Of a stretch of DNA of 64,000 nucleotides, positions 13,105 to 25,700 are shown piece after piece (within the stretch, counting starts at the first letter, position 1; each line of letters opens with the position of its first letter). Made by a program: the position numbers and the translations under genes. A model generated the notes under the pieces. The model did not search any database and was not told where the DNA came from. It worked only from the letters and a program-made list of their open reading frames with translations. This stretch comes from Stictocephala bisonia. Lineage: Eukaryota; Arthropoda; Insecta; Hemiptera; Membracidae. Location: positions 155,001 to 219,000 of the forward strand of contig JAQJVL010001209.1 in the NCBI GenBank assembly GCA_035578905.1. Reading direction: 5' to 3'.

Positions 13105-13640
13105 TTAGTCCTTCAGTGTTAGAAAGTTAGATGTGGGACTGACAGTTCGCGTGTACTCTGACAGCTGCAGGAAGAACAACAATGCATAGAACCACCGCCT
13201 GCTCACAATTAGGGAACCAGCTGTTTGGGCTGTTTCATGTTCGCCGGTCTCCCTTTATAATTCGTTAATGGCCTCCGTAATTAGGTGGTATTTAAAACCC
13301 TCTCGGTGGACTTATTCTCAAATTACCGTTAGCTTCTAGTCTTTGTGAAACGCAGTTCCTCTCTGAAATTGTTAAGGAAAGGAAGTGCCAATTCTTTAAT
13401 CGATTCTATCGTAGATATCTCGAGGAGTCCTTGTACTTCCTACCCTACTCGACGCCAATGGTCCATCTAGGGTTCTCCATCTATTTCTCAACAGGAGGCC
13501 TGTAGACTTTCAAAACCAATAAGCAACACTCGACTGGTTCTTTTGGAATGTTTTATAAGGACGTGGTTATGTGGTTTCTTTGAAGGGTCGCTGCCGACAT
13601 CCATCCCTCAACAGCTTTATTGTGCAATTATCTTTTGAGG
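13105..13640. promoter_or_regulatory. conserved-looking patch with homeodomain-type sites
   Basis: About 500 bp of balanced composition without internal repeats or long open frames. It carries closely spaced homeodomain-like cores (cgttaatggcc, cgtaattagg, tttataattc) around 13255-13290. Such sharp composition islands in insect deserts are often developmental enhancers; this is inference only. Confidence 0.3.
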
Positions 13641-13649
13641 CTTACCTAA

Positions 13650-14165
13650 TTTTATTGTTTTTTACTTTTTTTATTTCACTTTTAGAATTGTAGTATGAAA
13701 ACAATATGACTATAAATATTACACTACAATTTGAGACCATCTTACTGTTGTAATTTTTAAGCTAAACAACGGCTGGTGTACTGTACATTATAACAAAAAT
13801 TTACATGATTTAGCTACATAATTGAATTCTTTTAACTTTATGTAGACCAAAAAGATTCCTTAAATGGTACATTTTTACGTCCTTTTGCTCAGTTAATTAC
13901 TATATACCCTTCAAAGTATCAAGTACGGTTTAGAAAAAGTATAAAATGTAATATACTATTTGAATTTGAAGAATACGTCTCCGAACTAGTTAACAAAAGT
14001 ATTAAATATTACTTTAAGCATGAACCATCGAAAATAAGGTTTTTTTATTTTTAATAACGTACAAATTGACATACTCTTTATGGCAATATTCACACCCAAT
14101 ATAACATTCAAGCGAATATAAGTAAGTAGGAACAAAGTGTTGTTTATATTTTGAACTGTTGATTG
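13650..14165. other. AT-rich spacer
   Basis: Nothing recognised. Confidence 0.5.
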
Positions 14166-14169
14166 TCGG

Positions 14170-14430
14170 ACAAAAGTGCAAAGGGTCAGACTAGACATGG
14201 GAGGGGGTGTTTGCAGGTCTACGTGTTTGCTGTAGCCTCACAGACGGCTTTCTGCGAACAAACCGACTGACCGCGATGTCGCCGAGCTGTTTGATCCCTG
14301 GACAAACACAAACACCCCAGTAGTGTCCACATTCCATCGTCACTTACCTCTGTCGCTGATGTTTGATGTTTGTCTTACCCTGTGAGCCATCCCGTCGTGT
14401 CAAATAACCAGAGTTTGTTTTCCTCACAAA
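14170..14430. promoter_or_regulatory. GC-richer patch with forkhead-like sites
   Basis: A balanced-composition island with repeated tgtttg/caaaca motifs in both orientations (for example gtgtttgc near 14208 and acaaacacaaacacc near 14304), resembling forkhead-factor sites. No coding potential is seen. It could be an enhancer. Confidence 0.25.
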
Positions 14431-14579
14431 CTTTCCTAAGAGTCTCAACTAACGGACAGAGGTGGATTTATCGTAGATAAATAGTGTGTGGAGTTCTAAA
14501 TTCCAATTGAAGCTGATCTATATAAAACAAGAGTTAAAGATATTTTTATTTTTCCGAGGCGAAGTTAGGAATAAGAAGC

Positions 14580-14648
14580 CCTCTCTAACACTTAACCTGG
14601 GGATCAACGGCTTAAGGGTAACTTCCGAACCACCACCAGTGACCGGGT
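14580..14648 (-). repeat. 5S-related dispersed repeat, left half
   Basis: This GC-balanced segment (cttaacctggggatcaacgg...cttccgaacc) directly abuts the left end of the MULE. Its presumed continuation is the 5S-like segment on the other side of the MULE (30346-30470). The split is inferred from position and from the 8-bp target duplication, not from an alignment to an intact copy. Confidence 0.4.
14641..14648. repeat. MULE target-site duplication, left
   Basis: gaccgggt directly precedes the left TIR and is repeated at 30338-30345. The next outward base differs (t against g), so a 9-bp duplication with one mismatch, typical of MULEs, is likely. Confidence 0.75.
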
Positions 14649-14776
14649 GATTACGTGCCATCTCGTCCCGGTGCCATTTGGTCCCGCAACAAATTTCCTT
14701 GAAAAACGTGCTATCTCGTCCCGCTCGGGTTTACAGATTATTACATAAGCTAATGAGTAGCATCTCGTCCCAACGA
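14649..14776 (+). repeat. MULE left terminal inverted repeat region
   Basis: Three copies of a (g)tgc(c/t)atctcgtccc motif lie at about 14655, 14708 and 14758. The first is the inverted counterpart of the right end at 30302-30332. Repetition of the motif inside both termini suggests transposase-binding sites. Confidence 0.75.
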
Positions 14777-15216
14777 CATTTTGACAAGGGTTGAGGGAGT
14801 GCAGGTAGTCGTAGGCCAAGTACCAGTCGCTGTGTTATTTGACTCCCCTGCTGGTAACCCCTTTCACCCCCCCCTCTACGTTCGTTTATGTACATTGGAC
14901 AGACACTTTATTTGTTCGAGTGATATCCACGAGTTAAGGTCTTTGTTAATTATGGAGTTTTCAACTACTATAAGGGGCAAACCCAGTTTAATACTTAACG
15001 GATATACCTATTAAGAAGGAGAAGAAGTTCGGTGAAGTTGTGTGGCGTTGTGTTAATCGTTCGTATGAAGGAATAGTAATAACTAAAAATCGTGATTTTA
15101 TTAGAGAAGAGACTCATAATACGTGTGTTCCTGATGTGGCTGCTCAAGAAGTCCACAAGGCTATGGCACAGAGAAAGAAGAGAGCCCGGGAAGAAACTGA
15201 AAAATCCATTTCACAG

Positions 15217-15879
15217 GTTGGTTTATATTTTTATTAGTATGCTGAGTTAAAGTAAGAATGAATTTAGTATATTTTTTTAAGTTGTATTTTATTAGACTAG
15301 CTGGATACCCGTCCTCCGAACGGATAAATAATACATGAGGGGTTTCTGAATGTATGATAATAAATGTCACTTTACTAAAGTTTCCAATTTTATTAATATC
15401 AAGTGTATTTTTATTTTATACAAATTTTAATTTCTCAGTTAATAACTGTTCAATCTTAAAACTTTTTATTTGTCAGCGCAATGGTACTGACCCAACCACC
15501 CACCCATACAGACATGGTGGTACTGACCCACCCGCCCACCCATAGAGGCACAATGGTACTGACCCACCCGCCCACCCATAGAGGCACAATGGTACTGACC
15601 CACCCGCCCACCCACAGAGGCACAATGGTACTGACCCACCCGCCCACCCATAGAGGCACAATGGTACTTATTATTATTAATACAATGGTACACATGTCAA
15701 ATTGATTAACAAAATTGTATAGAAAGATAATCAAGTTTATATGCAACTATAGGCCTCATCTTAATGTATAAAATCTGTATACACCAATCAAGGAATATCA
15801 ATAACAATAAAGGACCGTAGGGGTGGAGTACCAAGGTGACTTTTGAAAGTTTAATTAGCCTAAAGCCTTGTTGTTTCAG
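15217..15879 (+). other. intron of the MULE transposase gene
   Basis: Bounded by tcacag|gttggt and ttgtttcag|attttt. The flanking exons read through in the order expected for FLYWCH-MULE proteins. At 15290-15345 it contains a short segment like the start of an old retroposon (actagctggatacccgtcct), and at 15479-15668 a minisatellite, so the intron has itself collected repeats. Confidence 0.6.
15479..15668 (+). repeat. 36-bp minisatellite family, locus 3
   Basis: About five 36-bp units, tggtactgacccacccgccc followed by acccatagaggcacaa, differing mainly in the last third from the units at other loci. The array stays open in frames on both strands because the unit is 12 codons long. It lies inside the MULE intron. 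Confidence 0.95.
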
Positions 15880-16265
15880 ATTTTTGGCGAAGAATTCAAT
15901 CCTCTTCTGCAATCCGGATTTGAACTAGTCACCAAAATTGCTCAATTATACAACTGCAAGTCTACTCTGCACAGACAGCGAAGGGATGCTCAGGGAGTTC
16001 AGGCTGAATCCAAAAATCGAGATGACGTTGAGCTGGACTCAGAAACTTTGAAGATGTCAGATGGAACTAATTTCCTGCTGGCTGACGACTTTGTGGTGAG
16101 CGCATACTTATATTTTCCAGTCCACAGGAAAAACTGCATGGAAAAAACACAAAATGTTTTTCATAGATGCCACCTTCAAGAGTGTAAGCATACAATTTTC
16201 GCAGTTGTACACCATCCATGTAGATTTAGGAAGCACTGTGGAGGAAACGAACGTAACCCCCGTAG

Positions 16266-16271
16266 TATTCG
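16266..16271. repeat. foldback target-site duplication, left
   Basis: tattcg sits immediately left of the foldback element and recurs at 29224-29229. Removing the element plus one copy rejoins the MULE frame from V-V-F to A-L-L-H-D-K, which confirms the boundaries independently of the sequence match. Confidence 0.9.
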
Positions 16272-16319
16272 AGTAGTGAAATAGGGAGAGAGCCAGACTC
16301 ACTTTGACCTTTGGACTTT

Positions 16320-16890
16320 CAAGATGGCGGCCGGAACCGGATCCAAGATGGCGGCGCCCATTTCCCGCCAAATTTCCTAACCTCACTTTTCCTAACCTCA
16401 AATTCCCGCCAAATTTTCTAACCTCACTTTTCCTAACCTCAAATTCCCACCAAATTTCCTAACCTCAAATTTCCTCCAAATTCCCAAATTTCCCTCCAAA
16501 TTCCCACATCATACTATATGAAATTCACTGTTAACCTTGTTATACTATATAAAATTCATTTAACTTTTTCCGTGTTATACTATATAAAATGCACTGTTAA
16601 CCTTGTTATACTATATAAGATACACTATATAAAATACAGTCTTAACCTAACTTTTTCCATGTTATACTATATAAAATTCACTTTTTTTTGTCCAATATGG
16701 CGTCTTTTTCCATATTATACTATATAAAATGCACTTTTTTGTCCAATATGGCGTCTTTTTCCATGTTATACTATATAAAATGCACTTTTTTGTCCAATAT
16801 GACGTCTTTTTCCATGTTAGACTATATAAAATGAACTTTTTTGTCCAATATGACGTCTTTCCCTCTTCAAAATTCCCTCCCAAAATTCCT
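16320..16890 (+). repeat. terminal arrays: aacctca repeats and 51-bp TATA repeats
   Basis: From 16370 to 16510 short units of aattcccgccaaatttccta / acctcacttttcct alternate. From 16515 to 16865 units of about 51 bp contain tttttccatgttatac, tatataaaatgcac and ttttttgtccaatatggcg. Perfect TATA-box-like tatataaaa occurs about ten times, and gccat-type (YY1/Pho-like) cores recur in the ccaatatggcg segments. The mirror image is at about 28565-29135. Confidence 0.88.
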
Positions 16891-16894
16891 AATC

Positions 16895-17260
16895 CAATAT
16901 GGCGACCTTTCCCTTCGGGTACTTCCGGCGACCGTCAGCTACCTTCGTACACGTCGTCTGCTGGTCGAGCGCGCATGCACCCCTTGTTACTCTACTCTAT
17001 GTGCTCGATCCGATCGTAGCGCACCTGGTGGCAAAACTTAGCGCATCCTTTCGGAACATGGCACCTTCGGAAGGGAAGTCCCCGGTGGTAATTCCCCTTC
17101 TCAAATTCGGTCTTTATACTATATAAAATACACTATTAACCTTTCTCATACTATATAAAATGCTAAAGATGGCGGTCATTTACATATGTACTATATAAAA
17201 TGCTTTCGTGTACTTCCGGCAACCGTCGGCTACCTTCGTACACGTCGTCTGCTGGTCTGA
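16895..17260 (+). repeat. GC-rich zone with a duplicated 47-bp segment
   Basis: A segment beginning acttccggcgaccgtcagct and ending gtctgctggtc (16920-16966) recurs with few changes at 17213-17257. Between them is CpG-containing sequence unlike the rest of the window, including cgcgcatgcacc and gcgcacctggtggc. It may be captured host promoter-type DNA. No gene could be named. Confidence 0.7.
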
Positions 17261-17703
17261 CGCACACCCAAATGCCACGCTCTGATTGGTTACCTCCCTA
17301 CTTTACAAGTAATCTTTCTCACACGTACTGTTAGACTACTTATTTAATTTAATTTTTTCTCAACTTTTTAATAAATACACTGTTAATATACGCTCTTACC
17401 TTCGGACACTCATCCATGGCTTCCTACACTGTTACCTATACTTATCTATCGAATCACAGATCATCCTCAAGCCCCTACTTAACACTCTAGGCAACCTGCA
17501 ATACACGTTTTAATTAAAAATCAAGGGACAGCTATTATTTATATTAATTATTTACTTCTTTTTTTATTTTTATTTAATTGTTACATACGAGACCAACTGG
17601 TGTACGGTGACCGGGCTTTATCGCTGTTATCACATCACTTGACCTCAAAGGTCAACCCGTGGCTGTTATCACATCCCACAAGCATTGTTTTACATCCCGT
17701 ATG

Positions 17704-17845
17704 AACGATGTACGAGTCTTTGTTACTAACTAGATGAACGAGTGTAGTCTTTGTTACTAACTAAGGCTGCTGGACCCTTTGATATATGATCTATTAACAA
17801 CACAGTAGTCAGGGAAACTATGACATGGAACCCAAACCCCTTAAA
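17704..17845 (-). mobile_element. SINE relic inside left arm
   Basis: Carries the gatgaacgagtgtagt / gttactaactaagg body and a ggtttgggttccatg box B-like head of the SINE family found at 5943 and 59036. The tail half is duplicated here (gtctttgttactaactaga repeated). A mirror copy lies at about 27615-27756 in the right arm, so the SINE was present before the arms were duplicated or was copied between them. Confidence 0.6.
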
Positions 17846-18249
17846 ATTTAGTTAAAATGTCCATAAATAGGGTTATTTGTGTACAAAATATGTTATAATT
17901 CCCTAAAAGCAATAAAATGCAGTGTCATAACAACGATATTTGTCCTAAACATTAAAAATTCCTTTAAAATACTCTTATAGAACCCCAGTTTGAGCTCAAA
18001 ACAACGTACAAAACTGATGTAACACTTGTAAATTAATTGTTTAAACCTACATAGCTATTTAGTTGACTCCAAACAGTTGGCAAAGTGTAAGTAGCCAATA
18101 GGAATAAATTCTCTATAATGTTCACATTTTAAGCTTGATTTTAACAAAACCTGATGCTATTGATTCTTTGCACATTAAACAAATAAACGAATAGTTAGTT
18201 GAAATGTGTCTATTGTAGAAACTTTGGTATTAACAGTAAGAAAGTTTGG

Positions 18250-19530
18250 TTTCTTTTGACTATAATATACTCGATCAGAAAATGTATATACACCACTCCC
18301 AAAGACCGAAACACATGGAGAACCTAGAACACACAACATTCTTGATAGATCACCTTCCTATTCATCACATAAGACCCTTGATTATCCATCACCTATCCCT
18401 AAGACATCTGACTGACCAACTACCCACCCAATATTCTAGACTAAACACACTCTACATACAAGACCTTTGATTGACCATCTACCTACCCTACACACACAGT
18501 ACTCTCGATAGACCACTCACCTCCCCATCACATAAGACATCTGACTAACCATCTACCCACCTAATATACTAGACTAACCACACTCTACACATAGTCCTCT
18601 TGACAGACCACACACCCCTCTCGACACATAATACATTTGACCACCTACCCACCTAATATACTAGACTAACCACACTCTACATACAAGACTTTTGATTGAC
18701 CATCTACCCACTCAACACACACAGACCCTCGATAGGCCACCCACCTCCCCAACACATAAGACATCTGACTGACCATCTACCCACCTAATATACTAGACTA
18801 ACCACACCTTACATACAAGACCTTTGATTGACCATCTACCTACCCAACAAACACAGTACCCTCGATAGGCCACACACCTTCCCAACACATAACACATCCG
18901 ACTGACCATCTACCCACCTAATATACTAGACTAAACACACCTTAAATACAAGACCTTTGATTGACCACCTACCTACCCCAACACACACAGTACCCTCGAT
19001 AGGCCACCCACCTTCCCAACACATAAGACATCTGACTGACCACCTACCTACTTAATAAACTAGACTAACCACACTCTACATACAAGACTTTTGATTGACC
19101 ACTCACCTACTAAACACACAGACGTTTGATTAAACACCCACATACTCAACACAGAGTCATGTTGATAGACCAACCCACCTTCCCCAAACATAAAACCTTT
19201 GATAGACCAACCACACACTCTACAGACATAACTTAAAATACCATCACACTACCAAAAAGGCAGTCTCTTTATAGACCCCCATCTACTCAATACATGAGAC
19301 ACTTGGTTAACCACTCGCCTACCCAACACATAGTCCTCTTGATAGACCACTCACCCCTCCCGACACATAATACATTTGACAGACCACTTACTTAACATAC
19401 AAGACTGACCATACACTCTACATCGAAGACGTTTGATTATCCACTCACCTACTCAATACATACAAAACACTTGTTTGATCACAACAATTTAACAAACACA
19501 ACTGACGATTGACATTCCACATTCCCAAAG
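18250..19530 (+). repeat. degenerate ~130-bp tandem array
   Basis: Repeating phrases ctgactgaccatctaccc, cctaatatactagactaa, cacactctacatacaaga and cctttgattgaccatcta recur about every 130 bp with much divergence and many gaps. This is an older array than the adjoining 192-bp one. The mirror image is at about 25930-27200. Confidence 0.85.
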
Positions 19531-19544
19531 CATCATACTACAAT

Positions 19545-22090
19545 GAAAATAGTCCTATTGACATACCCCTACCTACCAAACATACGTACCACACAACATA
19601 AAATCATGACAACAGTCCACCCACCTACTCAACACACAACACCTCTGATAGATAATCCACCTAAAAATTACATAAAACCTTACAGTGACACCCAAAATTC
19701 ATGGATAACCTACCTACCAAACATACGAATTGACCACATTACCAAAGCATATGAAGAACCACCTACCAAACATACGTACCACACACCATAAAATCATGAC
19801 TTAACAGTCCACCCACCTACTCAACACACAACACCTCTGATAGATAATCCTCCTAAACATTACATAAAACCTTACAGTGACACCCAAAATTCATGGATAA
19901 CCTACCTACCAAACATACGAATTGACCACATTACCAAAGCATATGAAGGACCACCTACCAAACATACGTACCACACACCATAAAAATCATGACTTAACAG
20001 TCCACCCACCTACTCAACACACAACACCTCTGATAGATAATCCACCTAAACATTACATAAAACCTTACATTGACACCCAAAATTCATGGATAACCTACCT
20101 ACCAAACATACGAATTGACCACATTACCAAAGCATATGAAGGACCACCTACCAAACATACGTACCACACACCATAAAATCATGACTTAACAGTCCACCCA
20201 CCTACTCAACGCACAACACCTCTGATAGATAATCCTCCTAAACATTACATAAAACCTTACATTGACACCCAACATTCATGGATAACCTACCTACCAAACA
20301 TACGAATAGACCACATTACCAAAGCATATGAAGGACCAATCACAAACATACGTACCACACACCATAAAATCATGACTTAACAGTCCACCCACCTACTCAA
20401 CACACAACACCTCTGATAGATAATCCACCTAACCACTACATAAAACCTATGATTGACACTCAACATTCATGGATGACCACCTACCATACATACGTACACC
20501 ATAAAACCACGACTTAACAGTCCACACACCTACTCAAAACACAACACCTCTGATAGATAATCCACCTAAACATTACATAAAAACCTTACATTGACACCCA
20601 ACATTCATGGATGACCTACCTACCATACATACGTACACCATAAAACCATGACTTAACAGTCCACACACCTACTCAAAACACAACACCTCTGATAGATAAT
20701 CCACCTAACCACTACATAAAACCTATGATTGACACTCAACATTCATGGATGACCACCTACCATACATACGTACACCATAAAACCATGACTTACAGTCCAC
20801 ACGCCTACTCAAAACACAACACCTCTGATAGATAATCCACCTAACCACTACATAAAACCTATGATTGACACTCAACATTCATGGATGACCACCAACCATA
20901 TATACGTACCACACACCATAAAACCATGACTTAACAGTCCACACGCTACTCAAAACACAACACCTCTGATAGATAATCCACCTAACCACTACATAAAACC
21001 TATGATTGACACTCAACATTCATGGATGACCACCTACCATACATACGTACACCATAAAACCATGACTTAACAGTCCACACGCCTACTCAAAACACAACAC
21101 CCTCTGATAGATAATCCACCTAACCACTACATACAACCTATGATTGACACTCAACATTCATGGATGACCACCTAACCATACATACGTACACCATAAAACC
21201 ATGACTTAACAGTCCACTCAAACATACTCAAAACACAACACCTCTGATAGATAATCCACCTAAACACTACATAAAACCTATGATTGACACTCAAGATTCA
21301 TGGATGACCACCTAACCATACATACGTACACCATAAAACCATGACTTAACAGTCCACTCAAACATACTCAAAACACAACACCTCTGATAGATAATCCACC
21401 TAACCACTACATAAAACCTATGATTGACACTCAACATTCATGGATGACCACCAACCATACATACGTACACCATAAAACCATGACTTAACAGTCCACACGC
21501 CTACTCAAAACACAACACCTCTGATAGATAATCCACCTAACCACTACATAAAACCTTTGATTGATACTCAACATTCATGGATGACCTACCTACCAAACAT
21601 ACGAATTGACCACATTACCAAAGCATATGAAGGACCACCTACCATACATACGTACCACACACCATAAAATCATGACTTAACAGTCCACCCGCCACCTCAA
21701 CACACAACACCTCTGATAGATAATCCACCTAACCACTACTTAAAACCTTTGATTGACACTCAACATTCATGGATGACCTACCTACCAAACATACGAATTG
21801 ACCACATTCTCAAAGCATAAGAAGGACCACCTACCACACATACATACCACACACCATAAAATCATAACTTAACAGTCCACCCGCCTACTCAAAACACAAC
21901 ACCTCTGATAGATAATCCACCTAAACATTACATAAAACCTTACATTGACACCCAACATTCATGGATGACCTACCTACCAAACATACGAATTGACTACATT
22001 ACCAAAGCATATGAAGGACCACCTACCATACATACGTACCACACACCATAAAATCATGACTTAACAGTCCACCCGCCTACCTCTGCACAC
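19545..22090 (+). repeat. 192-bp / ~140-bp tandem array
   Basis: Units of about 192 bp (cagtccacccacctactc..., aacacctctgatagataatc..., gaattgaccacattacc...) run from 19600. From about 20500 a shorter ~140-bp form lacking the gaattgaccacattaccaaa segment dominates, and the long form returns after 21580. The switch between long and short units points to unequal exchange or deletion within the array. The mirror image is at about 23375-25915. Confidence 0.92.
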
Positions 22091-22366
22091 ACAATTCCTT
22101 ATGACACACCCTAAACATACCACTCATCCTACAGACAAAACTCCTAGAGAACTACCCATCCACCATAAAAACAGTATTGCTTCATTTAATCATGTTTTAA
22201 AATAACATTATTACACTGTAAGATAGGTTTAATACAGCTAAAGACCTAAAGTGTTACCTAAAATTCTGTTTTATATGAGAGCCGTTGGTGGAAAACATCC
22301 AAACTAAACATAGAAAATAGGAATCAGCTAGTAGTTTCATAGAAATTCTGCTATACAACTAAAAAA

Positions 22367-22660
22367 ATATGAGAAAAAATTAGGTTTAAAAACAATGAAC
22401 ACAGAAAAAATTAGGTTTAAAAACAATGAACACAGAAAAAATTAGGTTTAAAAACAATGAACACAGAAAAAATTAGGTTTAAAAACAATGAACACAGAAA
22501 AAATTAGGTTTAAAAACAATGAGAACAGAAAAAATTAGATTAAAAAAATGAACATAGAAAAAGTTAGGTTAAAAAAATGAACACAGAAAAAGTTAGGTTA
22601 AAAAAAGAACACAGAAAAAGTTAGGTTAAAAAAAAATAAACATAGAAAAAGTTAGGTTAG
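22367..22660 (+). repeat. 31-bp tandem array next to spacer
   Basis: Five near-perfect copies of a 31-bp unit (cagaaaaaattaggttta, aaaacaatgaaca) are followed by progressively shorter variants (aaaaagttaggttaaaaaaa). Mirrored at about 22805-23100. Confidence 0.92.
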
Positions 22661-22676
22661 CAAACATCAGAAAAGT

Positions 22677-22790
22677 TCAGTTAAAATTAACAAAACTCAT
22701 AAAATGGGACATTTTTTGACTTTTGTTAATTTTAACAACTTTTCGGAAAAGTGAGGATAGCAATCAACCTTTCGGTTGTTTGCTAGACTT
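22677..22790. other. 114-bp foldback spacer
   Basis: The only central sequence not shared by the arms. It contains its own hairpin (gttaaaattaacaaaa pairing with ttttgttaattttaac) and a second small stem (caacctttcggttg). In single-stranded form the whole 13 kb could fold with this as the loop. Confidence 0.85.
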
Positions 22791-25700
22791 ACTTTTCTGA
22801 TGTTTGCTAACCTAACTTTTTCTATGTTTATTTTTTTTTAACCTAACTTTTTCTGTGTTCTTTTTTTAACCTAACTTTTTCTGTGTTCATTTTTTTAACC
22901 TAACTTTTTCTATGTTCATTTTTTTAATCTAATTTTTTCTGTTCTCATTGTTTTTAAACCTAATTTTTTCTGTGTTCATTGTTTTTAAACCTAATTTTTT
23001 CTGTGTTCATTGTTTTTAAACCTAATTTTTTCTGTGTTCATTGTTTTTAAACCTAATTTTTTCTGTGTTCATTGTTTTTAAACCTAATTTTTTCTCATAT
23101 TTTTTTAGTTGTATAGCAGAATTTCTATGAAACTACTAGCTGATTCCTATTTTCTATGTTTAGTTTGGATGTTTTCCACCAACGGCTCTCATATAAAACA
23201 GAATTTTAGGTAACACTTTAGGTCTTTAGCTGTATTAAACCTATCTTACAGTGTAATAATGTTATTTTAAAACATGATTAAATGAAGCAATACTGTTTTT
23301 ATGGTGGATGGGTAGTTCTCTAGGAGTTTTGTCTGTAGGATGAGTGGTATGTTTAGGGTGTGTCATAAGGAATTGTGTGTGCAGAGGTAGGCGGGTGGAC
23401 TGTTAAGTCATGATTTTATGGTGTGTGGTACGTATGTATGGTAGGTGGTCCTTCATATGCTTTGGTAATGTAGTCAATTCGTATGTTTGGTAGGTAGGTC
23501 ATCCATGAATGTTGGGTGTCAATGTAAGGTTTTATGTAATGTTTAGGTGGATTATCTATCAGAGGTGTTGTGTTTTGAGTAGGCGGGTGGACTGTTAAGT
23601 TATGATTTTATGGTGTGTGGTATGTATGTGTGGTAGGTGGTCCTTCTTATGCTTTGAGAATGTGGTCAATTCGTATGTTTGGTAGGTAGGTCATCCATGA
23701 ATGTTGAGTGTCAATCAAAGGTTTTAAGTAGTGGTTAGGTGGATTATCTATCAGAGGTGTTGTGTGTTGAGGTGGCGGGTGGACTGTTAAGTCATGATTT
23801 TATGGTGTGTGGTACGTATGTATGGTAGGTGGTCCTTCATATGCTTTGGTAATGTGGTCAATTCGTATGTTTGGTAGGTAGGTCATCCATGAATGTTGAG
23901 TATCAATCAAAGGTTTTATGTAGTGGTTAGGTGGATTATCTATCAGAGGTGTTGTGTTTTGAGTAGGCGTGTGGACTGTTAAGTCATGGTTTTATGGTGT
24001 ACGTATGTATGGTTGGTGGTCATCCATGAATGTTGAGTGTCAATCATAGGTTTTATGTAGTGGTTAGGTGGATTATCTATCAGAGGTGTTGTGTTTTGAG
24101 TATGTTTGAGTGGACTGTTAAGTCATGGTTTTATGGTGTACGTATGTATGGTTAGGTGGTCATCCATGAATCTTGAGTGTCAATCATAGGTTTTATGTAG
24201 TGTTTAGGTGGATTATCTATCAGAGGTGTTGTGTTTTGAGTATGTTTGAGTGGACTGTTAAGTCATGGTTTTATGGTGTACGTATGTATGGTTAGGTGGT
24301 CATCCATGAATGTTGAGTGTCAATCATAGGTTTTATGTAGTGGTTAGGTGGATTATCTATCAGAGGTGTTGTGTTTTGAGTAGGCGTGTGGACTGTTAAG
24401 TCATGGTTTTATGGTGTACGTATGTATGGTTGGTGGTCATCCATGAATGTTGAGTGTCAATCATAGGTTTTATGTAGTGGTTAGGTGGATTATCTATCAG
24501 AGGTGTTGTGTTTTGAGTAGGCGTGTGGACTGTTAAGTCATGGTTTTATGGTGTACGTATGTATGGTTGGTGGTCATCCATGAATGTTGAGTGTCAATCA
24601 TAGGTTTTATGTAGTGGTTAGGTGGATTATCTATCAGAGGTGTTGTGTTTTGAGTAGGCGTGTGGACTGTAAGTCATGGTTTTATGGTGTACGTATGTAT
24701 GGTAGGTGGTCATCCATGAATGTTGAGTGTCAATCATAGGTTTTATGTAGTGGTTAGGTGGATTATCTATCAGAGGTGTTGTGTTTTGAGTAGGTGTGTG
24801 GACTGTTAAGTCATGGTTTTATGGTGTACGTATGTATGGTAGGTAGGTCATCCATGAATGTTGGGTGTCAATGTAAGGTTTTATGTAATGTTTAGGTGGA
24901 TTATCTATCAGAGGTGTTGTGTTTTGAGTAGGTGTGTGGACTGTTAAGTCGTGGTTTTATGGTGTACGTATGTATGGTAGGTGGTCATCCATGAATGTTG
25001 AGTGTCAATCATAGGTTTTATGTAGTGGTTAGGTGGATTATCTATCAGAGGTGTTGTGTGTTGAGTAGGTGGGTGGACTGTTAAGTCATGATTTTATGGT
25101 GTGTGGTACGTATGTTTGTGATTGGTCCTTCATATGCTTTGGTAATGTGGTCTATTCGTATGTTTGGTAGGTAGGTTATCCATGAATGTTGGGTGTCAAT
25201 GTAAGGTTTTATGTAATGTTTAGGAGGATTATCTATCAGAGGTGTTGTGCGTTGAGTAGGTGGGTGGACTGTTAAGTCATGATTTTATGGTGTGTGGTAC
25301 GTATGTTTGGTAGGTGGTCCTTCATATGCTTTGGTAATGTGGTCAATTCGTATGTTTGGTAGGTAGGTTATCCATGAATTTTGGGTGTCAATGTAAGGTT
25401 TTATGTAATGTTTAGGTGGATTATCTATCAGAGGTGTTGTGTGTTGAGTAGGTGGGTGGACTGTTAAGTCATGATTTTATGGTGTGTGGTACGTATGTTT
25501 GGTAGGTGGTCCTTCATATGCTTTGGTAATGTGGTCAATTCGTATGTTTGGTAGGTAGGTTATCCATGAATTTTGGGTGTCACTGTAAGGTTTTATGTAA
25601 TGTTTAGGAGGATTATCTATCAGAGGTGTTGTGTGTTGAGTAGGTGGGTGGACTGTTAAGTCATGATTTTATGGTGTGTGGTACGTATGTTTGGTAGGTG

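Larger units (their letters stand above)
14952..16265 (+). pseudogene. MULE transposase, 5' part (FLYWCH + N-terminal half)
   Basis: Exon 1 starts at ATG 14952. It reads M-E-F-S-T-T-I-R-G-K-P-S-L-I-L-N-G-Y-x-Y and, after a stop/frameshift near 15012, W-R-C ... T-H-N-T, which is the pattern of a FLYWCH zinc finger. The usual second Cys is missing and the His-X-His ending has become H-N-T, so the finger is degenerate. A donor at 15217 and acceptor ttgtttcag ending at 15879 define a 663-bp intron that hosts a 36-bp minisatellite. Exon 2 (from 15880) continues with I-F-G-E-E-F-N-P-L-L-Q-S-G. After a frameshift near 16100 it shows M-F-F-I-D-A-T-F-K-S, where D is the first catalytic acid of the DDE set, then Q-L-Y-T-I-H-V-D-L-G. 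The frame is cut at ...T-P-V-V-F by the foldback insertion. Confidence 0.85.
16272..22676 (+). repeat. foldback left arm (6405 bp)
   Basis: In order from the tip: a terminal module with two aagatggcgg motifs; aacctcaaattcccgcc-type repeats; a 51-bp TATA-rich array; a GC-rich zone; a SINE relic; a degenerate ~130-bp array; a 192/140-bp array; about 280 bp of unique DNA; and a 31-bp array next to the spacer. Everything is mirrored in the right arm with only scattered differences. The arm is non-coding: open frames of 70-84 codons in it come from tandem units. Confidence 0.95.

Noticed and set aside
18246..20176. Repeated 74-84-codon frames in the foldback arms, mirrored at 25669-27213
   Set aside because: Composed of the ~130-bp and 192-bp tandem units; no start context, no domain, frames break between units.
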